Positions 35,501-43,130 are shown, numbered from the stretch's first letter. The stretch is 43,577 bases of DNA from Pontibacter diazotrophicus (GCF_003367245.1 NZ_QRGR01000043.1:1-43577), one strand, 5' to 3'. Notes: generated from the sequence alone by a model not told the origin. Numbers and translations are program-made.

Positions 35501-36826
35501 GGATGATTCCCAGGGCCCCCGCCCCATGCCACTTGTTATAGCCTGGAGAATGGGAACATCCAATTGGCTTAACACCTTATCTCCTGACATACCTGTGCTA
35601 TCCACACTCCCATCACGCATAGAAAAAGAAACCGTATTGACCAGCGTATCTATTCTAATCCCTTCCTCTTCTTCTCTGAAGAACCGAAAAGCATAAGGCC
35701 ACCCGGAATCAGGGTCTGTTGCTTTCAGGGAGGCCGTATAAACAGGCAGTACATTCAGCTCTTTATCTTCTAAAGCCCTGACCAGGGAATCTACAAAAGC
35801 AGTATTGCCACTGATCCAGTGGGCGCGGTAAAAGGTCATACCCACTGTGGGATAAGCAGGGTTATGCCTTTTTACCCAGTCCTGTATGCTTGCGTTTTCA
35901 GGCAGGTCAGGATGATAAATACCATGATCCGGTAAAATAATGGGTGCCTCATACCCAAAACCTGTCATGAGCAGATGATCAGACAGAAAGTGCAGGAGGG
36001 ACACTAAATTGATGTGGCCACTGGCCTGCAGGTAGGCTAATGTCTCGTGCAGTATGGCGGGTGACACCGTAGAAGTGGCTGCAAATTCAGGATTCAATTC
36101 CCCGGAACCGCTTAACACGATCAAGTGCTGCCCCTGAGCTTTAGCACGGCGCACTAATTCACTGAAACCTGGTATGCTGCTTGGGCGCCCCAGAATACGG
36201 AGAATGATAATCTGAGCAGCTGCAATTTCCCTATCCAGTAACTGCGCCATGTGGGCCTCGCTTTTTACAGCCAGCAGATTAATACCCATTGTTTTGGGGA
36301 AATCTTCGGGCAACAGCTTCAGGGTGTTGTGAAGCGTAAGCAGATCTGTATCGGCGTGTGTGAGAAAGACAATCCCGCCATCTGGTGCAGCAACCTCTCC
36401 TGATAGAGTTGCAGTTTCAGAACCTTTCCAGGTATAGAACTGAAAAACATACTCGCTCAGCTCTGCTGGTGGCACCAGAAAGCCATCAGCCGCAATCATG
36501 ATTTCAATGTAGTCAAATATGGCTTTTACCTGCCATTCACTGTTTATAGAGTGGAACCAGACAGAATTACCGTCAAAGAGTAAGGTAACAACGTTAGCCA
36601 GCGTGCATGGCCCCAGGCAGCCGCCTTTGGTCATGTGCACCACATTCCGAAGCTTGCGTTGCAGCCATTCACTTTTATATAAATCTACTGGTACAGGAGC
36701 ATAGCCCCTGTCAACTCTGCCACAGCAGCAAGCATTGTAGCAGTATGACAGATGTCCCCGGCGTTGCACCAGGTTAATGGCTTTCCCATCGGCTCTGATT
36801 ACCCGCTGGCGCTTTATCTCTCTCAT
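32531..36826 (-). CDS. cobN: CobN cobaltochelatase large subunit with N-terminal ferredoxin-like domain
   Basis: CobN is the tetrapyrrole-binding chelatase subunit. The region from about residue 130 to the end matches CobN/BchH/ChlH: GMTFYRAHWISGNTAFVDSLVRALE, TSGMGRGPWESSSRGLNPLDTAMNV, LPPTHHYYALYRWL, VHVGKHGTLEWLPGKG, GYVPAGPSGAPTRG, and EVGQQLAREVLERHLKETG. Here the length is 1431 residues against about 1250-1280 for typical CobN. The excess is an N-terminal domain of ~110 residues with cysteines Cys29, Cys33-35, Cys70 and Cys74. Cys29-x4-Cys34 plus Cys70-x3-Cys74 has the same spacing as the stand-alone ferredoxin at the start of this operon. The domain probably holds a thioredoxin-like [2Fe-2S] cluster. 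This is inferred from the cysteine spacing. Confidence 0.93.
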   Translation of the reverse strand: MREIKRQRVIRADGKAINLVQRRGHLSYCYNACCCGRVDRGYAPVPVDLYKSEWLQRKLRNVVHMTKGGCLGPCTLANVVTLLFDGNSVWFHSINSEWQVKAIFDYIEIMIAADGFLVPPAELSEYVFQFYTWKGSETATLSGEVAAPDGGIVFLTHADTDLLTLHNTLKLLPEDFPKTMGINLLAVKSEAHMAQLLDREIAAAQIIILRILGRPSSIPGFSELVRRAKAQGQHLIVLSGSGELNPEFAATSTVSPAILHETLAYLQASGHINLVSLLHFLSDHLLMTGFGYEAPIILPDHGIYHPDLPENASIQDWVKRHNPAYPTVGMTFYRAHWISGNTAFVDSLVRALEDKELNVLPVYTASLKATDPDSGWPYAFRFFREEEEGIRIDTLVNTVSFSMRDGSVDSTGMSGDKVLSQLDVPILQAITSGMGRGPWESSSRGLNPLDTAMNVAIPEFDGRIITVPVSFKEKGREAKGYEPQEDRIERVAGLAARFARLRHLPNPEKRIAFIFTNSSSKASQIGNAVGLDAPASLLTILHAMQAEGYHIEDLPISGTELIHTLINRCSYDETYLTPEQLDNAVGRVAFDKYVDWFSQLPEALQQKMQKQWGPPPGETYVHNGHISLAGLELGNVMVVLQPPRGYGMDPDAIYHQPDLPPTHHYYALYRWLRDDWGADAIVHVGKHGTLEWLPGKGIGLSKNCFPDAFLGDMPLFYPFIINDPGEGSQAKRRAHAVVVDHLTPPMTSADSYGELAQLTQLVDEYYQVETLDPTKLPLLQRQIWDLIKQTNLDKDLAVMLQRDHGDHKHDWDEEMTPEGVPVSLAEMDGKDIAHLIEDIDGYLCELGAAQIRHGLHILGEAPAGDALIDMLQSLTRLANIDVPGLQTAIASLFGFDINELLSYKGQRLDVLPAHFITLAGRPLVTGADVLEVIDELSNHLFRVLQKYNYSTDAIPEVLQETFDMELTTPGLDAVRQVLEFVSGKVLPNLAHTYDEITNLLHGLSGGYVPAGPSGAPTRGMAHILPTGRNFYTVDPRALPSQAAWEVGQQLAREVLERHLKETGLYPENVGISIWGTSAMRTHGDDVAEILALLGVRPIWQTESRRVVKLDVIPLQELGRPRIDVTTRISGFFRDAFPHLIELIDNAVQLIISLDEPEEENFVRKHYLRDLAELQSQEDMPIEEAEQRAGFRIFGSPPGSYGAGILPLIQEKNWHSDADFAQTYINWGGYAYTGSVSGVEARSEFAQRLSVVEVALHNQDNREHDIFDSDDYLQYHGGMIATIRSLTGQQPKNYFGDTQDPSRPIVRDLKEEVNRVFRTRVVNPKWLDGIKRHGYKGGLELTATVDYIFGYDATAHVVDDWMYEKVAETYALDKGMQEFFADNNPWALHAVAERLLEAAQRGMWETPSPAMLQALQDVYLSSETMLEARNEV

Positions 36827-36956
36827 TTGGCCTCTATTGCCTCCCTTTTAAGATCTATAAAATTTGCATGACTGATTAACAGTCATTATCGCTTTAGCCA
36901 TCAATTCTTATAAAGAACTATGGAACTATCAGCAACATCCCTGAATATCAGAAAGT

Positions 36957-37610
36957 CTAATACCGTATCGCCATAACCTGCTCTGCCAGTACCCACAACC
37001 CAATAGAAATCGAGAAAACACCGGCTCCGGAAATAATATACCTGAAAAAGAACCTGCTTCGCTTCACAATATGGGAGAACGACAAGGAAAGGAGGTAACC
37101 ATAAGCCGTCATGGTCAGTAAAATTCCTGCGGACTGAAGGATGATAATCCATATGGCAGTGTAGCTATTATCAGCAGCCACAGTAAGCGCCACCGTACAG
37201 GCACCACCTGTTCCTGCCATGCCATGTAACATACCTATTCCCAAAGAACGGCTTATTATAGATTTCTTTTTTTCAGCATTTACCAGAGGTATTACCCGAG
37301 GCACATTCGGTTTATAAGCAAGAAGCAAGGAACTTATGCCAATCCAAATCATCATTGGCCCTATAGCCCATTCTGCTACAGTACTGATGCTGAAGGGCAG
37401 GGCTGACTTAAGAAGCAATGCCCCGATGCTCAGCAAAATCAGGGTAATAGAGTGCCCCAATGCCCACTGGCTTGACTTCCACATCACGTTACGCAGCTTT
37501 GCATTACTGTCTTTCTCAGAAGTAAGCACTGATACAGCAGCCACGTGGTCCGGCTCAAAGGAATGCTGCATGCCAAGCACAAAAGACTGGATTAGTATAG
37601 GAGCAACCAT
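36957..37610 (-). CDS. UreH/NicO-like membrane metal transporter (second copy)
   Basis: A 217-residue membrane protein, paralogous to the one at 26501-27211. Both share QHSFEPDHVAAVSVL/LHSFEPDHVTAVSVL, SQWALGHSITL/SQWAMGHSVTL and GMLHGMAGTGG/GMLHGLAGTGG. This copy lacks the long His/Asp-rich loop; its linker (~102-120) is short and basic. About six hydrophobic segments are visible. It starts 3 bases after the ferredoxin stop, so it is expressed from the second riboswitch. Cobalt or nickel transport is inferred. Having one copy in each riboswitch operon suggests either different partners or affinities, or duplication with one copy kept per operon. Confidence 0.8.
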   Translation of the reverse strand: MVAPILIQSFVLGMQHSFEPDHVAAVSVLTSEKDSNAKLRNVMWKSSQWALGHSITLILLSIGALLLKSALPFSISTVAEWAIGPMMIWIGISSLLLAYKPNVPRVIPLVNAEKKKSIISRSLGIGMLHGMAGTGGACTVALTVAADNSYTAIWIIILQSAGILLTMTAYGYLLSLSFSHIVKRSRFFFRYIISGAGVFSISIGLWVLAEQVMAIRY

Positions 37611-37613
37611 AGC

Positions 37614-37967
37614 TTAATCCTGTATATTGTCAGCAGAGATATGCACGGGCTGTATTGCAGCATCTCCTTCTCTATAAAGAATACCATCCAGGACCTGGCC
37701 CTTTAGAATGTGGTTGGAGACAAGGTGCACAGCCCTGCTTACATCTACATCCTTATACCAAACGCCATCAGGGTAAACAAACATGATGGGGCCACTTTCA
37801 CACTGGTCGGTACATACAGCTTTGATAGTATGCACCTGCTCCTTTAAGCCAAGGGCCTTGATACAACTTCTCAAAGATAAGATACTCTCTGCTCCTCCCC
37901 TTTTCGTGCACGCAGAACCGCTACACATAAAAATTATCTTCTCTACTTTGGCCAGATCCTTACCCAT
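37614..37967 (-). CDS. Thioredoxin-like [2Fe-2S] ferredoxin (CbiW-like)
   Basis: A small protein of 117 residues with Cys15-x4-Cys20 (FMCSGSACTKRGG) and Cys52-x3-Cys56 (AVCTDQCESGP), the pattern of thioredoxin-like [2Fe-2S] ferredoxins. Such a protein, CbiW, is known from cobalamin operons, where a redox role with CbiX or other steps is supposed. I use the ATG at 37965-37967 (MGKDLAKVEKII), because upstream frame residues lack family similarity. It is the first gene of the minus-strand operon, with a leader of ~325 bases that contains the riboswitch. The same cysteine spacing is built into the CobN N-terminus encoded two genes later. Confidence 0.88.
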   Translation of the reverse strand: MGKDLAKVEKIIFMCSGSACTKRGGAESILSLRSCIKALGLKEQVHTIKAVCTDQCESGPIMFVYPDGVWYKDVDVSRAVHLVSNHILKGQVLDGILYREGDAAIQPVHISADNIQD

Positions 37968-38063
37968 AGCTTTTATTATTGTTAGTAAACACAGTATCCC
38001 TTCCACATCCTATAGAAAGCATTCGCCTTCTGTAGACGCAGAAAGAAGATTTAATACAATAAA

Positions 38064-38091
38064 ATAGTTAAAGGGAACACGGTTTAACTAT
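38064..38091 (-). terminator. Hairpin after the second riboswitch, possible attenuator
   Basis: On the minus strand ATAGTTAAA (38091-38083) and TTTAACTAT (38072-38064) form a perfect 9-bp stem around a 10-base loop and are followed by TTTTATTG. It lies about 42 bases after the B12 box and ~97 bases before the ferredoxin start. It could be the transcription-stopping part of the riboswitch. The short broken T-run makes it a weak terminator. Confidence 0.45.
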
Positions 38092-38129
38092 CCCAAACCT
38101 TTTACCCGAAGGTGTTGGATATTGTATGT

Positions 38130-38290
38130 ATGGGCAGGTCTTCTGACTTACTCTACTTTGTCGGGCCTTCCCGTCCGGTGTACAGACAGTGGCTAGAGGA
38201 ATAACAAAGCACTAAAGAGATTACAGCAGCGGGAACTGTTCCGGACTCACACCGGATTCCCTATTAATTCCCTCCCGGGAAACCAATACA
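38130..38290 (-). ncRNA. Second cobalamin riboswitch, controlling the ferredoxin-cobN operon
   Basis: On the minus strand the same aptamer parts occur as in the first riboswitch: ATTGGTTTCCCGGG, GGGAATTAATAGGGAA, the CCGGTGTGAGTCCGG stem (38255-38241), CAGTTCCCGCTGCTGTAA, and the B12 box AGTCAGAAGACCTGCC (38148-38133). The 5' ~75 bases are nearly identical to the first copy, while the variable arm differs. This points to control of cobalt transport, CobN and CbiX by cobalamin. Confidence 0.95.
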
Positions 38291-38293
38291 TTG

Positions 38294-38301
38294 CAAAAAT
38301 A
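38294..38301 (-). promoter_or_regulatory. Candidate -7 box of the second riboswitch operon
   Basis: TATTTTTG on the minus strand fits TAnnTTTG and lies 7 bases before GTATTGG-type riboswitch sequence, as the matching box does at 15352-15359. Confidence 0.5.
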
Positions 38302-38384
38302 TAAAATAAAACCGGAGGCATACTAACTACAGATGGAATAGTAAAGCAAAAAGTTTATTAGTCAGAACGTAGTGCACCAAAAAG

Positions 38385-38425
38385 TTGCATCTGAAATTCA
38401 CAATTAATTTAGATTTCAGGTGCAA
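38385..38425 (+). repeat. 13-bp inverted repeat in the cobU leader
   Basis: TTGCATCTGAAAT (38385-38397) and ATTTCAGGTGCAA (38413-38425) are inverted copies differing at one position, which would be a G-U pair in plus-strand RNA. The loop is 15 bases and AT-rich. No T-run follows, so it is not an intrinsic terminator. It lies ~137 bases before the cobU start and ~85 bases from the divergent riboswitch promoter. An operator or an RNA element are both possible. The remainder of 38302-38561 holds nothing else I can name. Confidence 0.6.
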
Positions 38426-38561
38426 TCATCCCGGTTTGGAAACCAGAGGGATCAAATTTTTTCACCTCAAGGATTATAGATTCCTGTTCAGCGGGTATAA
38501 AGTTGTAAATTGTGACGTTTTCGGCCAGGAAACTGGTTTATTTACCCCATCAATTATAAAG

Positions 38562-39074
38562 ATGATTGTATTTATAACCGGAGGAGCCCGCAGCGGGAAA
38601 AGTCGTTTTGCCCAGGACATGGCTCTTAAATTAAGTACTGCGCCTGTATATCTTGCCACAGCAAAAATTTGGGATCAGGATTTTCAGGAGCGGGTAAACA
38701 GGCACAAGGCAGAAAGGGGATCCGAATGGACAAATTACGAAGCATATAAAGACTTGCACCAACTTCCCCTGCAGGGACGTGTAGTAGTAATAGATTGCGT
38801 CACTTTATGGCTCACCAATTTCTTTATGGACTGTGACAATGATTTAGAAAAGTCATTACATATGTTTCAACAGGAAATAAGTAACCTTATCAACTTAGAT
38901 GCTACTTTTATTATTATTTCCAACGAACTTGGAATGGGTTTGCATGCCGACACGGCTGTTGGCCGCAAGTTCACAGACTTACAAGGCTGGGCCAACCAAT
39001 ACGTAGCCTCGGTGGCAGAAGAAGCGATCTTTATAGTTTCCGGACTGCCTTTGTATCTTAAGAAACAACTTTGA
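38562..39074 (+). CDS. cobU: Bifunctional adenosylcobinamide kinase / guanylyltransferase
   Basis: CobU/CobP phosphorylates adenosylcobinamide and then transfers GMP from GTP, giving adenosylcobinamide-GDP. From the ATG at 38562 the protein has 170 residues, the usual size. It has the P-loop GGARSGKSRFAQ (~6-17), VYLATAKIWDQDFQERVNRHKAER with the GMP-accepting histidine region, VVVIDCVTLWLTNFF and IIISNELGMGLH. An open frame continues 59 codons upstream, but that stretch contains the inverted repeat and has no family similarity. It opens the plus-strand block for nucleotide-loop assembly; no riboswitch faces this direction. Confidence 0.95.
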   Translation: MIVFITGGARSGKSRFAQDMALKLSTAPVYLATAKIWDQDFQERVNRHKAERGSEWTNYEAYKDLHQLPLQGRVVVIDCVTLWLTNFFMDCDNDLEKSLHMFQQEISNLINLDATFIIISNELGMGLHADTAVGRKFTDLQGWANQYVASVAEEAIFIVSGLPLYLKKQL

Positions 39075-39124
39075 ATTTTTACCGGCTTTACCGCCCATTT
39101 TTATTATCTTTTACCAGCATTACT

Positions 39125-40819
39125 GTGCAGACACCACAACTTATACAACTAGAAGAAATATTAGCCGCTAGGCGTGATACACGCCATTTCACAGATGAGG
39201 TTGTACCGGATGAGGTGTTAGAGAGAGCCCTACGGGCTGGCCATATGGCTCCTTCAGTTGGACTGACTGATGCTACGAGGTATTATGTTGTTAAAAGTAA
39301 GGAGGTAAAGCAGGAGATAAAGAAACTATTCCAAAAGTATAACCGGAAAGCCGCTGACCAAATCGAGGATGAGGCACAGAAAACGGCCTATGCCGTTTTG
39401 AAACTGGAAGCCATTGTGGACGCTCCCCTTGGGCTGGTGGTCTGCTATGACCGCTCTGTGCTGAATTCCTTTACCATCGGCACCGTTGCCAGTAACGATA
39501 CCATCAGGTTCAGCGCCGTATGTGCCGTGCAGAATATATGGCTGTCGTTAACGGAGCAGGGCTATTCGATGGGGTGGGTATCTATATTGGACTACTACGA
39601 GTTCAAAAACTTGCTGGGGCTACCCGAGGACATTGAGCCGCTGAGTTATTTCTGTGTTGGCAAGCCAGCTACAGACTACGACAAGCAACCTATGCTCCAG
39701 CAGCAAGGCTGGAAACAAAAGTCCGCTGCCCCATCTGTCATGGAAGTAGAAAAAGTGCACCTACCCGTCACTCCTGCCTTTGAACCGCCACACCTTCATG
39801 CACCGCAAAATGAACTCCTGGCTGAACGGCTGCAGTACATCATCGACCATAAAACAAAGCCGACAGGGGCATTGGGAGTATTGGAAGACCTCGCCCTGCA
39901 AATAGGAAAAGTCTTCAACACGACTGCTCCTGAAGTAAAACACCCCCACCTGGTGGTGTTCGCTGCTGACCATGGCATTGCACAACATGGGGTAAGTGCC
40001 TACCCCCAGGAAGTGACCAGCCAGATGGTGAAGAACTTCATTGAAGGCGGCGCTGCTATCAATGCCTTCTGTCAGCAACACCACATTACACTCAGCATAG
40101 TGGATGCAGGTGTTAATTATGACTTCCCCCCCAACCTGCCCATCCTCCATCATAAAATGGGAAGGGGTACCCATTCCTTTTTACATGGCCCGGCCATGAC
40201 ACGAAACCAGGTGCACACCTGCCTGCAGAAAGGCAGTGAAGTCACAACCAGCATCTACCAGACCGGGTGTAACACCATAGGGTTTGGCGAGATGGGCATC
40301 GGGAACACCTCTACCGCAGCCGTTTTAATGAGCCTGCTGTGCCACATCCCTATTGAGCAGTGTATCGGCAAAGGTACCGGTGTCGTAAAGGAGAAGCTTG
40401 AGAAAAAGCAGCAGCTACTGAAACAGGCGATCGAAAATTATCAGGGGGAGCAGGATAGTTTCGCTATCCTGGCGCATTTTGGAGGCTTCGAAATTTTACA
40501 GATGGCTGGCGCTATGCTGCAGGCAAAAAGAAAGGATATGCTGCTGCTGATAGATGGTTTCATTTCCAGTGTCGCTTTTCTGTGTGCCTATAAAATTGAA
40601 CCGAAAGTGAAAGAAAATGCTGTTTTCTGTCATCAGTCCGATGAAGCAGGACACAGGCTCTTGCTTCAGACGTTAGGGGTTAATCCACTACTTCAACTGG
40701 GCATGCGCTTAGGGGAAGGGACAGGATGTGCCGTAGCTTTCCCTCTCCTGAAAAGCGCGACTGCTTTTTTAAATGAAATGGCCAGCTTTGAGCGTGCCGG
40801 TGTAAGCAACAAAGCCTGA
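39125..40819 (+). CDS. bluB-cobT: Fused 5,6-dimethylbenzimidazole synthase (BluB) and CobT phosphoribosyltransferase
   Basis: The N-terminal ~200 residues are a nitroreductase-fold BluB (EEILAARRDTRHFTDEVVPDEVLERALRAGHMAPSVG, PLGLVVCYDR, MGWVSILDYY, LSYFCVGKP). It cleaves FMNH2 with O2 to make the lower ligand base DMB. The C-terminal ~340 residues are CobT (TKPTGALGVLEDLALQIG, VFAADHGIAQHGVSAYPQEVTSQMV, GRGT, GFGEMGIGNTSTAAVL, VDAGVNYD, LRLGEGTGCAVAFPLL-like end). CobT makes α-ribazole phosphate from DMB and NaMN. The fusion puts two consecutive steps together. The start could be GTG at 39125, used here, or TTG at 39071, which overlaps cobU by 4 bases; no ATG precedes the BluB fold. Confidence 0.93.
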   Translation: MQTPQLIQLEEILAARRDTRHFTDEVVPDEVLERALRAGHMAPSVGLTDATRYYVVKSKEVKQEIKKLFQKYNRKAADQIEDEAQKTAYAVLKLEAIVDAPLGLVVCYDRSVLNSFTIGTVASNDTIRFSAVCAVQNIWLSLTEQGYSMGWVSILDYYEFKNLLGLPEDIEPLSYFCVGKPATDYDKQPMLQQQGWKQKSAAPSVMEVEKVHLPVTPAFEPPHLHAPQNELLAERLQYIIDHKTKPTGALGVLEDLALQIGKVFNTTAPEVKHPHLVVFAADHGIAQHGVSAYPQEVTSQMVKNFIEGGAAINAFCQQHHITLSIVDAGVNYDFPPNLPILHHKMGRGTHSFLHGPAMTRNQVHTCLQKGSEVTTSIYQTGCNTIGFGEMGIGNTSTAAVLMSLLCHIPIEQCIGKGTGVVKEKLEKKQQLLKQAIENYQGEQDSFAILAHFGGFEILQMAGAMLQAKRKDMLLLIDGFISSVAFLCAYKIEPKVKENAVFCHQSDEAGHRLLLQTLGVNPLLQLGMRLGEGTGCAVAFPLLKSATAFLNEMASFERAGVSNKA

Positions 40820-40820
40820 C

Positions 40821-41609
40821 ATGAAACGGGAGATAAGCATATTCTTTACAGCGCTAATGTACTATACCCGTATCCCCTGCCCCGGCTGGGTAGTTTATCA
40901 GGAGAGCTATCTTCACCAGGCAACACGTTACTTCCCTTTTATAGGCTGGTTAATAGGTTTTTTTGCAGGCCTCCTTTTTCTTGCTGCCTCCTACCTGTTT
41001 GGCACTGCACTGGGCATTATACTGTCCATGGCTGGTTCCATTCTGCTGACAGGCGCTTTTCATGAGGATGGTTTTGCCGATGCCTGCGACGGCTTCGGCG
41101 GTGGGTGGACAAAAGAACGGATTCTGGAAATCATGAAAGACAGCCGCGTCGGCACCTATGGTGTGGTCGGGCTGATACTCATACTTGCCGTTAAATTTTT
41201 TTCGCTGCAGCAGATGGTCAGCAACAGCATGCAGCCGCTTGTGCTCCTTCTTTTATTCATGACGGCCCACGCACTCAGCCGCTTTGTGGCATCTACCTTC
41301 CTTTTTACGCACACCTACGTTCGCCTTTCCGAAGACAGTAAAGTAAAACCTGTTGCCCAGGGGGGAGAGAAACACAACTTTTTCATTGGGGCTGCACTGG
41401 CTTTTATACCACTTCTTACCCTTCTGTATTTTACGGGTAAACCACTCCTGATCACAGTCCTGCTACCACTGTACCTCCTAAAGCTATACCTGGGCCGCTA
41501 TTTCACCAAGTGGATTGGCGGGTACACCGGGGACAGCCTTGGAGCCACACAACAGGTTTGCGAAGTCCTTATTTACCTGACATTCATCGTGCTATGGAAA
41601 TTTACCTGA
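40821..41609 (+). CDS. cobS: Adenosylcobinamide-GDP ribazoletransferase (cobalamin synthase)
   Basis: CobS is the membrane enzyme that joins adenosylcobinamide-GDP and α-ribazole (phosphate). The 262-residue protein has the family start FFTALMYYTRIPCP, then ATRYFPFIGWLIGFFAGLLF, the acidic motif GAFHEDGFADACDGFGGG (~80-97), and ILEIMKDSRVGTYGVVGL (~104-121). Several hydrophobic stretches follow. GYTGDSLGATQQ near the C-terminus is also conserved. The ATG follows the bluB-cobT stop by one base, and the end overlaps cobC by 16 bases. Confidence 0.95.
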   Translation: MKREISIFFTALMYYTRIPCPGWVVYQESYLHQATRYFPFIGWLIGFFAGLLFLAASYLFGTALGIILSMAGSILLTGAFHEDGFADACDGFGGGWTKERILEIMKDSRVGTYGVVGLILILAVKFFSLQQMVSNSMQPLVLLLLFMTAHALSRFVASTFLFTHTYVRLSEDSKVKPVAQGGEKHNFFIGAALAFIPLLTLLYFTGKPLLITVLLPLYLLKLYLGRYFTKWIGGYTGDSLGATQQVCEVLIYLTFIVLWKFT

Positions 41610-42151
41610 TTCGCCATACAACACCGGCTGTAGCCATAGGCATGATCTATGGGCGAACGGATGTGGCCTTAGCCGATACATTTGTAGAGGAGAGAGAAAA
41701 GATTCTGAAAAAGCTCCCATCAGAATTAGATGTTGTATACTCCAGCCCTTCTACCCGCTGCACACAGTTGGCTGACCATATTTCAAAAAACTATAGAACT
41801 GACGAGCGGCTTTATGAGGTCAACTTTGGCCGCTGGGAGGGTAAAACATGGGACACAGTTGATCAGCAAGAGTCGGCCCCCTGGATGCAGGACTTTGTAC
41901 ATGTTTGCCCTCCGGAGGGAGAAAGCATGCTGGCAATGCAGAAGCGGGTCATGCACTTCTGGGAAGGGTTGCTCCGGCTTTCCCCCGCCAAAGCAGCTGT
42001 TGTGACGCATGGAGGGGTGATCCGCATCATCCTTGCTGCTGTCAGAAATATGGCACTGCAATCTTCCTTCGAAATCAAGGTAGGTTTGAGTGATGTAATT
42101 TTAGTGCGCCCGCACCTATCCGGCAGGAAAGAGGAAATAACGGTGTTATAG
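41594..42151 (+). CDS. cobC: α-Ribazole phosphatase, histidine phosphatase family
   Basis: CobC removes the phosphate from α-ribazole 5'-phosphate or from adenosylcobalamin 5'-phosphate. From the ATG at 41594 the protein has 185 residues. It has the phosphohistidine motif IYLIRHTTPA (family RHG/RHT), SSPSTRCTQLADH, YEVNFGRWEGKTWD and the second catalytic histidine in VVTHGGVIRIIL. A longer open frame from 41510 would lie fully inside cobS and is not needed. It closes the nucleotide-loop block. A weak AT-rich hairpin after the stop is the only candidate end signal. Confidence 0.93.
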   Translation: MEIYLIRHTTPAVAIGMIYGRTDVALADTFVEEREKILKKLPSELDVVYSSPSTRCTQLADHISKNYRTDERLYEVNFGRWEGKTWDTVDQQESAPWMQDFVHVCPPEGESMLAMQKRVMHFWEGLLRLSPAKAAVVTHGGVIRIILAAVRNMALQSSFEIKVGLSDVILVRPHLSGRKEEITVL

Positions 42152-42293
42152 CATCGATACGATTTACACAAGTTCTTTTAATTATCCTATTAAAGTTAAT
42201 CCTTTTCCACCATTCTTCATGATTTCTTCATAAAAGAATAATACAATTACCTCTATATTTAAATTAATCTATAATTATAAACAGGTAAGTATT

Positions 42294-43130
42294 ATGAAGA
42301 ACATTCAACTTTTGGCCATTGCCCTCGGGATGTGCGCACTGGTTTCCTGCGACAAGGAGTCTGACGCAACAATGGAAAGCTCCACCGTCAGCGGCGCGGC
42401 CGTGAAGGGCTATGTAGGCTCTGCCAGAGTGGACATCTACGAGTACAGCGCCAATGGAGAGCGGGGCACTTTGGTAGCCTCCACTGCCACGGACGCCAAA
42501 GGAAGCTTCAGCGTTGAGACCAGTTACAGAGGGCCTGCTGAAATTGTCGTAACCCAGGGCAGCTACAGCGATGAGGCGACAGGAACCGCAGTCTCTCTGG
42601 AGAACAGGGAGCTGAGAGCAGTTATCACACTGGATAAAAATGACAGAACCGCTGCCGTTACGGCCCTGACGACCATCGCCGCACAGCACGTGGACGCACA
42701 CGCGGCCGCAGGCATCGAGACTGCCATCGCGAACGCAAACCAGGAGGTGGCAGCGGCCTTCGGCCTTACAGGCATTGACATTGCCAGTGACATACCTGCC
42801 GACCTTTCCCAGGCCGCTACTGGCAAGGCCATGGCACAGGTTAAATACGGTGCCGTGCAGGCAGGCCTGTCGCAGGCAATCAAGGAAAGCAACATTTCTG
42901 CCGAGCAGCTTCTGACGCTGGTGCAGGACATGTCAGAGGATTTCTCCGACGGTGTATTTGACGGAAGGTCAGGCGGTGCCGCCCTGGAGTACTCCCAGGC
43001 ACTTACCCCTGAGCAGGCTATGACAGGACTCAACACTGCCATAGAGAACTTCATGAACAGCTCCAGAAACAGGAGCGGCCATACAGCAGGCTCTGTCGGA
43101 GTTTCTGTTCCGGCTCCAGGTGGAAGATAA
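42294..43130 (+). CDS. Putative lipoprotein with a carboxypeptidase-regulatory-like domain
   Basis: The 278-residue protein has a lipoprotein signal peptide (MKNIQLLAIALGMCALVSC, lipobox LVSC with Cys19), followed by a short Ser/Thr-rich stretch. Residues ~34-110 form a β-sandwich-like domain of the transthyretin/carboxypeptidase-regulatory type (VSGAAVKGYVGSARVDIYEY...DAKGSFSVET). The C-terminal half is alanine-rich and helical and ends in a flexible Gly/Ser tail. It is probably anchored in the outer membrane or periplasm. Composition and codon use differ from the cobalamin genes, and a 142-base AT-rich gap separates it from them, so it is not part of that pathway. The function is unknown. 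Confidence 0.75.
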   Translation: MKNIQLLAIALGMCALVSCDKESDATMESSTVSGAAVKGYVGSARVDIYEYSANGERGTLVASTATDAKGSFSVETSYRGPAEIVVTQGSYSDEATGTAVSLENRELRAVITLDKNDRTAAVTALTTIAAQHVDAHAAAGIETAIANANQEVAAAFGLTGIDIASDIPADLSQAATGKAMAQVKYGAVQAGLSQAIKESNISAEQLLTLVQDMSEDFSDGVFDGRSGGAALEYSQALTPEQAMTGLNTAIENFMNSSRNRSGHTAGSVGVSVPAPGGR

